The position numbers and the translations under genes are program-made. Positions 30,161 to 36,708 of a stretch of 64,000 nucleotides of DNA are shown here, in pieces. The notes beneath the pieces are model-generated. The model searched no databases, had not been told where the DNA came from, and saw only the letters and a list, made by a program, of their open reading frames with translations. The stretch's first letter is position 1. Every line of letters starts with the position of its first letter. Source of the stretch: Streptomyces sp. S.PB5 (GTDB lineage: Bacteria > Actinomycetota > Actinomycetes > Streptomycetales > Streptomycetaceae); NCBI RefSeq assembly GCF_030403745.1, contig NZ_JAQMWP010000001.1:992001-1056000 (forward strand), written 5' to 3'.

Positions 30161-30564
30161 CCACCGAGGCCGGTGAGCTCCGCAGGCCCCTGACCGTCGT
30201 ACCGCCCGGCGAGCGCGGCGCGACCCGGATCGCCGACCGGGTGGTCGCGAAGATCGCCGCCCAGGCGGCCCGAGAGGTGCTCGGGGAGGTCCCCGAGGAG
30301 GCCGCGCCCCCGCACGCCACCGTGGTCGTGCACCTCCCCCACTCTCAACCGCGTTCGAGCGGGGGGACCCCCGTCGAGACGGCCCGGGTCCGGGTCCACC
30401 TCGAACTCGGCTATCCCACCGACATCGGCGCCCGGTGCGCCCGGGTGCGTCGGCATGTGGCGGAGCGGGTACGCGCGTTGGTGGGAATGGAGGTGCCGGA
30501 GGTCGCCGTGCACGTGGAGCGGCTGCATCCGGCGCACGGCGCGGCACAGGGGAGGACGCGATGA
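30157..30564 (+). CDS. Second Asp23/Gls24-like protein, carrying an in-frame repeat
   Basis: A 135-residue protein with the Asp23 core: RGATRIADRVVAKIAAQAAREV near residue 20 (compare RTTIADGVVEKIAGLAARDV in its neighbour), ARVRVHLELGYPTDIGA and the closing strand MEVPEVAVHVERLH. Residues about 59-73 (LPHSQPRSSGGTP) are foreign to the family and are coded by a common Streptomyces dispersed repeat inserted without breaking the frame. GTG start overlaps the previous stop; its own stop overlaps the next ATG. Confidence 0.75.
   Translation: MTTEAGELRRPLTVVPPGERGATRIADRVVAKIAAQAAREVLGEVPEEAAPPHATVVVHLPHSQPRSSGGTPVETARVRVHLELGYPTDIGARCARVRRHVAERVRALVGMEVPEVAVHVERLHPAHGAAQGRTR
30333..30375. repeat. 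Streptomyces dispersed repeat inside the second Asp23-like gene
   Basis: CCTCCCCCACTCTC, then GCGTTCGAGCGGGGGGACCC. This sequence type (CTCCCCCACTCTCGGCT... CGAGCGGGGGGACCCCC) is found in many intergenic regions of Streptomyces as I remember. It forms a stem from its C-run and G-run. Confidence 0.75.
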
Positions 30565-31214
30565 GCGAGCCCCAGGGCTCCGAGGGAACCACACAACGGC
30601 TGCCGGTCCTGGAGAAGGCGACCGAACCGGACAGCACACCACCGCCACCCCCACCCGTTCTGGAGGGCGGAGGCGAGGGCCGCTTCTGGTCTGCGCGGCG
30701 CGTCCCGGCCGCCGTCGCGGCGGTGCTGCTCCTGGCGGCCGCCGGACTCTTCCTCTACGACATCGCGGCCGTCCGCGCCGAGCAGCCCGCCATGCGCTGG
30801 CGCCGCGAACTGGCCGCACAGCTCGCCGAACGCCCCCTCGACGACCCCTGGGTCCTCGTCGGGGCCGGCATCGCCGCCGCCCTCGGCGGCTGGCTGATCG
30901 TCCTCGCAGCCACGCCGGGTCTGCGCGGTGTCCTGCCGATGCGCAGCACCGGGTCCGACGTACGCGCGGGCCTGCACCGCGAGGCCGCCGCCCTGGTCCT
31001 GCGCGACCGGGCCGTCGAGGTCTCCGGCGTGCAGTCGGTACGCGTCCGCCTGAGCCGGGCCAAGGCCGAAGTCGCCGCGGTCGCGCACTTCCGCGAACTG
31101 GACGACGTACAGGCCGACCTGGAAGCCACCCTCGCCGAGGCGGTCGGGGGGCTCGGGCTGGCCCGGCCGCCCGCGCTGTCGGTGCGGGTGCGGCGGCCGG
31201 GAAAGAAGGGGTGA
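30561..31214 (+). CDS. Membrane protein of the Asp23/AmaP block (DUF6286-like)
   Basis: A 217-residue protein: an acidic, Pro-rich N-terminal arm (PPPPPPVLEGG), a first membrane helix at about 48-68 (AAVAAVLLLAAAGLFLYDIA), a second at about 98-117, then a cytoplasmic domain with EVSGVQSVRVRLSRAKAEVAA and a basic tail. The cytoplasmic part again looks like Asp23-type alpha/beta strands. GGAGGACGCG precedes the ATG, which overlaps the previous stop. Role unknown beyond the block's likely envelope function. Confidence 0.7.
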   Translation: MSEPQGSEGTTQRLPVLEKATEPDSTPPPPPPVLEGGGEGRFWSARRVPAAVAAVLLLAAAGLFLYDIAAVRAEQPAMRWRRELAAQLAERPLDDPWVLVGAGIAAALGGWLIVLAATPGLRGVLPMRSTGSDVRAGLHREAAALVLRDRAVEVSGVQSVRVRLSRAKAEVAAVAHFRELDDVQADLEATLAEAVGGLGLARPPALSVRVRRPGKKG

Positions 31215-31219
31215 GGGCG

Positions 31220-31798
31220 ATGCTGCGGATCGTCAACCGGGTCGTCCTCGGCGTCCTCGGACTCGTGCTGCTGGTGCTCGGCGGCTCGGTTTCAGCCGTG
31301 GGGCTGGGCCTGGACCCGCCGTCCTGGTGGATCCACGACGGCCGCCACGACGTACTCCTGAACGACACCGAGCGCACCCGCTGGGAGGCTCACGGCTGGT
31401 GGTGGCCGACCGTCATGGCCGTCCTTGCGGTCCTCGTCCTGCTGGCCCTGTGGTGGCTCACCGCGAACCTCCGCCGCCACCGGCTGACCGAGGTCCTGGT
31501 CGACACCGGCGACGGCGAGGGCGCACTGCTGCGGGGCCGGGCCCTGGAAGGCGTACTGGCGGGCGAGGCGACGGAGCTGGAGGGCGTCTCCCACGCCCAC
31601 GTCCAGCTGACGGGCCGCCGCAACGCCCCCGAGACCCGCGTACGGCTCCTGCTGGAACCGCATGTGGACCCGGGGACGGCGCTGAACCACCTGACGGCCG
31701 AGGCGCTGACGCACGCGCGGAACTCGGCGGGGCTGGCGTCGCTGCCGGCGGAGGTCCGCATGAAGGCCGTCAAGCACCGGGCGGAAAGGGTCAGTTGA
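31220..31798 (+). CDS. AmaP-type membrane anchor protein
   Basis: A 192-residue protein with two membrane helices (about 5-27 and 58-80), the second preceded by a Trp-rich stretch (WEAHGWWWPTVMAV), and a cytoplasmic domain with LEGVSHAHVQLTGRRNAPETR. This matches alkaline shock response membrane anchor protein AmaP, which fixes Asp23 to the membrane. A GTG at 31211 overlapping the previous stop is an equally possible start. Last gene of the block; it ends four bases before the convergent SDR gene. Confidence 0.75.
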   Translation: MLRIVNRVVLGVLGLVLLVLGGSVSAVGLGLDPPSWWIHDGRHDVLLNDTERTRWEAHGWWWPTVMAVLAVLVLLALWWLTANLRRHRLTEVLVDTGDGEGALLRGRALEGVLAGEATELEGVSHAHVQLTGRRNAPETRVRLLLEPHVDPGTALNHLTAEALTHARNSAGLASLPAEVRMKAVKHRAERVS

Positions 31799-31802
31799 GA
31801 AG

Positions 31803-32558
31803 CTAGAACCCGTGTCGCATTCCGCCGTCTACGGGGACCATGATCCCCGTCAGGTAGGAGGCCGCCGGGGACAACAGAAACGCAGCCGTACGCCCGAACT
31901 CCTCCGGCGTCCCGTAGCGCCGCAGGGGAATCCTCGACTCGTTGGCCGCGCGCGTGGCCTCCGGGTCCGCCGACAGCCCGTCCAGCTCGCGCACGCGATC
32001 CGTGTCGATGCGGGACGGCAGCAACCCCACGACCCGGATCCCGCGCGGCCCCAGCTCGTCCGCGACGGACTTCGCGAAACCGGCGAGCCCCGGCCGCAGC
32101 CCGTTGGAGATGGTCAGCCCCGGGATCGGCTCGTGCACCGACCCGGACAGCACGAACCCGATGACACCGCCGGCCTCCAGCTCGGCCGCGGCCGCCCGCG
32201 CCAGCCGGACCGCGCCCAGGAACACCGAGGTGTACGCGGCCTCCCACTGCTCGTCCGTGTTGTCCGCGAGGAACCCCGGCGCGGGCCCGCCGACGCTGAT
32301 GAGGATGCCGTCGAAGCCGCCGAAGTTCTCCCGCGCGGCCGCGATCAGCCGGGCCGGTGCCTCCGGATCGGCGTTGTCGACGGCGACGCCCACCGCGTTC
32401 GGCCCCAGCTCGGCCGCCGCGTCCGCGGCCCGCTTCTCGTCGCGCCCGGTGAGCACGACCTTCGCCCCGTCGGCGACCAGCTCACGCGCGGAGGCGTTGC
32501 CCAGCCCGCGCGTGGCTCCCGTGACGACGTACACCCGGCCCTCAAGTCCAAGATCCAT
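31803..32558 (-). CDS. SDR family protein with altered catalytic residues
   Basis: A 251-residue short-chain dehydrogenase/reductase fold. The cofactor motif TGATRGLG and the ISVGGPAPG strand (in place of NNAG) are there, as is the catalytic-type Ser in VLSGSVHEP. But where Tyr-x-x-x-Lys is expected, the sequence reads SNGLRPGLAGFAKS, so Tyr is replaced by Ser and Lys by Arg when the helix is lined up. The end, YLTGIMVPVDGG, is normal. Family knowledge says such proteins may have other chemistry or none. ATG at 32558 gives the usual start length. Confidence 0.83.
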   Translation of the reverse strand: MDLGLEGRVYVVTGATRGLGNASARELVADGAKVVLTGRDEKRAADAAAELGPNAVGVAVDNADPEAPARLIAAARENFGGFDGILISVGGPAPGFLADNTDEQWEAAYTSVFLGAVRLARAAAAELEAGGVIGFVLSGSVHEPIPGLTISNGLRPGLAGFAKSVADELGPRGIRVVGLLPSRIDTDRVRELDGLSADPEATRAANESRIPLRRYGTPEEFGRTAAFLLSPAASYLTGIMVPVDGGMRHGF

Positions 32559-32563
32559 GGCCC

Positions 32564-34348
32564 CTATCCTGCCTCCTCGCCCCCGAACAGGGCGAGGGCG
32601 GTGTTCACCAGACCGATGTGGCTGAAAGCCTGCGGGAAGTTGCCGAGGTGGCGGTCGTGCACGGGGTCGTACTCCTCGGACAGCAGCCCCAGGTCGTTGG
32701 TGAGACCCGCGAGCCGTTCGAACAGCTCCCGCGCCTCCTTCGTACGGCCGATCATGTGGAGCGCGTCGGCGAGCCAGAACGAGCAGACGAGGAAGGTGCC
32801 CTCGTCGCCCGGCAGTCCGTCGACGGTGGTGCCGTCGGTGCTGTAGCGGCGCAGGAAGCCGTGGTGGCCCAGTTCGTCGCGGATCGCCTCGACCGTGCCG
32901 ACCACGCGCGGGTCGTGCGGCGGGAGGAAGCCGACGCGGGGGATCAGCAGGAGGGCCGCGTCCAGTTCGCGGGAGCCGTAGGACTGGGTGAAGGTGTTGC
33001 GCTCGGCGTCGTACCCCTTCTCGCACACCTCGCGGTGCACCTCGTCGCGCAGTACGCGCCAGCCTTCCAGGTCGCCGCCCATCTCCGGGTGCTGCTCCAG
33101 GGTGCGCACGGCACGGTCGGCGGCGACCCACACCATCACCTTGGAGTGCACGAACTGCCGGCGGCCCCCGCGCACCTCCCACAGCCCCTCGTCCGGCTGC
33201 TGCCACGCCGAGGAGAGGAAATCCATCAGGGCGCACTGCAGGGACCACATGTGCGGTTTGCTGGACAGGCCCGAACTCCGGGCCAGCGCGAGGGAGTCCA
33301 TGACCTCGCCGTACACGTCCAGCTGGAGCTGTTTCACGGCCTCGTTGCCGATCCGTACGGGCTTGGAGCCGGCGAACCCGGCGAGCCACGGCAGTTCGAA
33401 CTCGGGCAGCCGTCGCTCGCCCGCCAGTCCGTACATGATCTGCAGGTCCGCCGGGGCGCCCGCGACCGCGCGCACCAGCCAGTTCCGCCAGGCCTCGGCC
33501 TCCTCGTGGTAGCCGCAGGACAGCAGCGCGCCGAGGGTGAGGGTGGAGTCGCGCAGCCAGCAGTAGCGGTAGTCCCAGTTGCGGACGCCGCCCAGTTCCT
33601 CCGGAAGCGAGGTGGTGGCAGCGGCGACGATACCGCCGGTGGGGGCGTAGGTGAGGGCCTTGAGGGTGATCAGGGAGCGCAGTACGGCGTCCTTGTGCGG
33701 GCCGTCGTAGCGGCAGCGGGCCGACCAGGCCTGCCAGTCCTCGACGCTCGTGGCGAGCGATTCGAGGGGGTCGATCTGCGGTGGGCGCGGCTCGTGCGAG
33801 GGGTGCCAGGTGAGGACGAACGCGACCGTCTCGCCCTCCCTGACCGTGAACTCCGAGTGGGTGCTGAGATCCTCGCCCCAGGTGCGCACCTGGGGTTCGC
33901 TGCGCAGCCACACCGAGTCCGGGCCCGCGACCGCCACGCGATGGCCGTCGGACCTGCGCAACCACGGCACGATCGAGCCGTAGTCGAAGCGGAGGCGGAG
34001 CGTGCTGCGGACGGTGACCTCGCCGCTCAGGCCTTCGACGACGCGTACGAGATCGGGGGCGCGGTCGCGCTGCGGCATCAGGTCGGTGACCCGCACCGCC
34101 CCCTCGTCGGTCTCCCACTCGGTGTCCAGGACGAGGGTGCCGGGGCGGTAGGCGCGGCGCGTGCACGGACCGTCGGCGCCCTTGGGGGCGATCCGCCAGT
34201 GGCCGTTCTCCTCGTCGCCGAGCAGTCTGGCGAAGCAGGCCGCGGAGTCGAAGCGGGGCAGGCACAACCAGTCGACGCTGCCGTCCTTGCCGACCAGGGC
34301 CGCTGTCTGTTCGTCGCCGATCAGGGCGTAATCCTCGATACGGGGCAC
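32564..34348 (-). CDS. Glycoside hydrolase family 15 protein (glucoamylase or trehalase type)
   Basis: A 594-residue intracellular protein. Residues 1 to about 220 form the beta-sandwich domain (MPRIEDYALIGDEQTAALVG, DGSVDWLCLPRFDS), the rest an (alpha/alpha)6 barrel. Family motifs: RNWDYRYCWLRDSTLTL near residue 265, DEGLWEVRGGRRQFVHSK, in which the Glu is the expected general acid, and GDEGTFLVCSFWLADAL with the second Glu. This family includes mycobacterial and Streptomyces trehalases as well as glucan hydrolases; which substrate is cut is open. No signal peptide. Confidence 0.88.
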   Translation of the reverse strand: MPRIEDYALIGDEQTAALVGKDGSVDWLCLPRFDSAACFARLLGDEENGHWRIAPKGADGPCTRRAYRPGTLVLDTEWETDEGAVRVTDLMPQRDRAPDLVRVVEGLSGEVTVRSTLRLRFDYGSIVPWLRRSDGHRVAVAGPDSVWLRSEPQVRTWGEDLSTHSEFTVREGETVAFVLTWHPSHEPRPPQIDPLESLATSVEDWQAWSARCRYDGPHKDAVLRSLITLKALTYAPTGGIVAAATTSLPEELGGVRNWDYRYCWLRDSTLTLGALLSCGYHEEAEAWRNWLVRAVAGAPADLQIMYGLAGERRLPEFELPWLAGFAGSKPVRIGNEAVKQLQLDVYGEVMDSLALARSSGLSSKPHMWSLQCALMDFLSSAWQQPDEGLWEVRGGRRQFVHSKVMVWVAADRAVRTLEQHPEMGGDLEGWRVLRDEVHREVCEKGYDAERNTFTQSYGSRELDAALLLIPRVGFLPPHDPRVVGTVEAIRDELGHHGFLRRYSTDGTTVDGLPGDEGTFLVCSFWLADALHMIGRTKEARELFERLAGLTNDLGLLSEEYDPVHDRHLGNFPQAFSHIGLVNTALALFGGEEAG

Positions 34349-34435
34349 GGGAGTGCGGGTTCCCGGTGGGTGCCGGGAACAATCAGGAGGACGGCCGGGG
34401 GAGTGACGCCGAGGGTCCCCGGCCCGGGGCCCGTC

Positions 34436-35227
34436 TCAGACCGCCGCCGGCTCCGACTCCGCCGCCGCTTCCTTCTGTGCTGCCTCCCGGCGGTCCCGCA
34501 GCTCGCGGCGGACCAGGACGACCCAGCCGATCGGGACGCCCGCGGCGAACAGCCACCACTGGTAGGCGTACGCGTAGTTCAGCGGGGCGTTCTCCTTGCC
34601 GGGCCTGCCGAGGAGTTCGGGGGTGTCGCCCTTGGGTTCGGGCGTGGTCAGGGCGATGTAGCCGCCGAGGACCTGCTTGCCGAGGCGGCCGGCCTGCTGC
34701 TCGCTGTTGATCAGCATGATCTGGCGGTCCGGCAGTCCCTTGAGGTTCTTGATGCCGCTCGCCGCGGTCGTCTCGTCGGGCATGAGCCGCCCGGTGACGG
34801 TGACCTCACCGGCGGGCGGCGCCGGGACCTCGGGGAACGCGGTCTGGGTCGCGCCGGTGGGGACCCAGCCCCGGTTGACCAGCAGCACCTTGCCGTCGGC
34901 GAGGACGAACGGGGTCAGGACGTGATAGCCGACCTCGTCGTCGGAGTTGGTGCGGCGGCGGACGACGACCTCGTCCTCGGTGTCGAAGCGCCCCTTCGCG
35001 GTCACCGACCGGTACCGCTCCTTGCTGGTGACCGTGTGCCCGACGGACGTCATCCGCTCCACGGGCACCGCGTCGGCGGACAGCGCGTCGGAGACCAGCT
35101 GGTTACGGGCGCTGCGCTCCTCGTAGCGGTGCATCTGCCAGATGCCCAGCCGGATCATCGTGGGGATGAGAACGAGGGCGACCAGCGTGAGGATCACCCA
35201 CTGCCGGGACAACAGGAAGCGGTACAC
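34436..35227 (-). CDS. SURF1 family protein (cytochrome oxidase biogenesis)
   Basis: A 263-residue protein with a membrane helix at each end: residues about 9-29 (WVILTLVALVLIPTMIRLG) and about 222-242 (WWLFAAGVPIGWVVLV). This is the usual layout of SURF1, which helps heme a insertion into cytochrome c oxidase. Family motifs: RLGIWQMHRYEER, VLLVNRGWVP and NYAYAYQWWLFA. GTG at 35227 sets the first helix close to the N-terminus; the frame upstream has no family similarity. No oxidase genes are nearby. Confidence 0.87.
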   Translation of the reverse strand: MYRFLLSRQWVILTLVALVLIPTMIRLGIWQMHRYEERSARNQLVSDALSADAVPVERMTSVGHTVTSKERYRSVTAKGRFDTEDEVVVRRRTNSDDEVGYHVLTPFVLADGKVLLVNRGWVPTGATQTAFPEVPAPPAGEVTVTGRLMPDETTAASGIKNLKGLPDRQIMLINSEQQAGRLGKQVLGGYIALTTPEPKGDTPELLGRPGKENAPLNYAYAYQWWLFAAGVPIGWVVLVRRELRDRREAAQKEAAAESEPAAV

Positions 35228-35297
35228 CCCACGACCGTACAACTCGGGCCGCGGGGTGTTCGCACAGGGGTGTGGTCGCACGGGTCGACCACCGTGG

Positions 35298-35531
35298 TCA
35301 GACGCGGTCGACGATCCCCACCTTTCCCTCGGCGCGGGCGCAGTGGGCGCCGCAGTACCAGTGGCCCTCGACCTCGACGCCCTGCCCGATGATCTGCACA
35401 CGACAGTGCTCGCAGATGGGGGCCATGCGGTGGATCGCACAGGAGAAGCAGTCGAAGACGTGCACCGCACCCTGGGCGTGGATCTCGAAGGTCATGCCGT
35501 AGTTGTTTCCGCACACTTCGCAAGTCGCCAT
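35298..35531 (-). CDS. Small Cys-rich zinc-binding protein
   Basis: A 77-residue protein with the pattern CEVC (residues 4-7), FDCFSC, ICEHC and YCGAHC, plus His residues between them, enough for two zinc sites in a LIM- or zinc-ribbon-like fold. Many actinobacteria carry such a protein; its function is unknown to me. The ATG at 35531 starts MATCEVCGNNYG. It lies 70 bp before the SURF1 gene on the same strand. Confidence 0.8.
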   Translation of the reverse strand: MATCEVCGNNYGMTFEIHAQGAVHVFDCFSCAIHRMAPICEHCRVQIIGQGVEVEGHWYCGAHCARAEGKVGIVDRV

Positions 35532-35610
35532 GCGCCACAGGGTGAGCCGTCGCTCCGGTGCGGGCCAGTCGGCGGCGGGCGAGTCGCAGCGCAATCACCC
35601 GTCCGTACGG

Positions 35611-36600
35611 TCATCCCTCCGAGGCCGGTGCCACGTTGCCCAGGAGCTGTCCGAAGGCCGCCTCGTCGACGACCGGTGTGCCGTACTGCCGGGCCTTGAC
35701 CACCTTCGACGTGCCCGAGTCCGGGTCGTTGGTGACGAGCAGGCTGGTGAGCCGGGAGATGCTGGTGGCGACATGCAGCCCGGCCTCGATCGCACGGTCC
35801 TCCAGGAGGTCGCGCTCGGTCGAGGTGTCACCGGAGAACGCGACACGCATGCCCTGCTTGAGCGGTTTGCCCTCTTCGTAGCGGCCTGGGTTGGGATAGG
35901 GGCATGCGGGCCTTTTGCGGGCGGGGCGCCAACTGGTCGGCCGATAGCTGCTGTAGCCCGGCGTCTGCTGCTGCCGCGGCACGGACCGGTCCGTCCACTC
36001 GGTCAGCGGGCGGCACTCGTGCAGCGGCAGCCGTACGCCGCCCTCGGCCGCGGCCCGCAGGCTCGGCCGGAACGCCTCCGCCAGCACGCGCGCGTCGTCG
36101 AGCGCGTGGTGCGCGCGCTGCTGCACGACGCCGAAGTGGGCGGCCAGCGACTCCAGCTTGTGGTTGGGCAGCGGCAGAGCGAGCTCCTTGGAGAGCGCGA
36201 TGGTGCACAGCCGCTGCCGCACCGGCGCCTCGCGCTCCGCGCGCGCGTACTCCCGCGCGATCATCTGCCAGTCGAAGACCGCGTTGTGCGCGACGAGCAC
36301 CCGGCCGTCCAGGCGGGCCGAGAACTCCTCGACGATGTCCTGGAAGAGGGGCGCGCCCTCCAGCACGTCGGTCGTCAGACCGTGGATCCAGACGGGGCCC
36401 GGGTCCCGCTCCGGATTGACCAGCGTGTACCAGTGGTCCTCGACCTCGCCACGTGCGTCCAGCCGGTACACGGCCGCGGAGATTATCCGGTCGTCCCGGG
36501 CGAGCCCGGTGGTCTCCACGTCAACGACCGCGTACCCCTGCGGATACGCGGCCGGCCACGCCGTGGGGGAGGACGCTGCGGTCGTACGGTCTTCGAGCAT
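35611..36600 (-). CDS. DEDDh 3'-5' exonuclease with C-terminal BRCT domain
   Basis: A 329-residue protein. Residues about 20-185 are a DnaQ-like exonuclease: VVDVETTGL (first Asp-x-Glu), LVAHNAVFDWQ (second Asp) and AHHALDDARVLAEAF (His and last Asp), all present. A Pro/Arg-rich linker with YSSYRPTSWRPARKRPAC follows, then a BRCT domain from about 250 (KQGMRVAFSGDTSTERDLLE, and VKARQYGTPVVDE). Such proteins trim DNA ends in repair or proofread; the exact task is unknown. Confidence 0.88.
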   Translation of the reverse strand: MLEDRTTAASSPTAWPAAYPQGYAVVDVETTGLARDDRIISAAVYRLDARGEVEDHWYTLVNPERDPGPVWIHGLTTDVLEGAPLFQDIVEEFSARLDGRVLVAHNAVFDWQMIAREYARAEREAPVRQRLCTIALSKELALPLPNHKLESLAAHFGVVQQRAHHALDDARVLAEAFRPSLRAAAEGGVRLPLHECRPLTEWTDRSVPRQQQTPGYSSYRPTSWRPARKRPACPYPNPGRYEEGKPLKQGMRVAFSGDTSTERDLLEDRAIEAGLHVATSISRLTSLLVTNDPDSGTSKVVKARQYGTPVVDEAAFGQLLGNVAPASEG

Positions 36601-36708
36601 GGTCCCTGAGGATACGGGCCCCCACTGACAGTGCCGCGCGCACCCGGTCCTGCGCCACGGACCGGCAAGGGTGACGCAACACTCGTCCGGTGCCCGGCAC
36701 TTCTCCCC

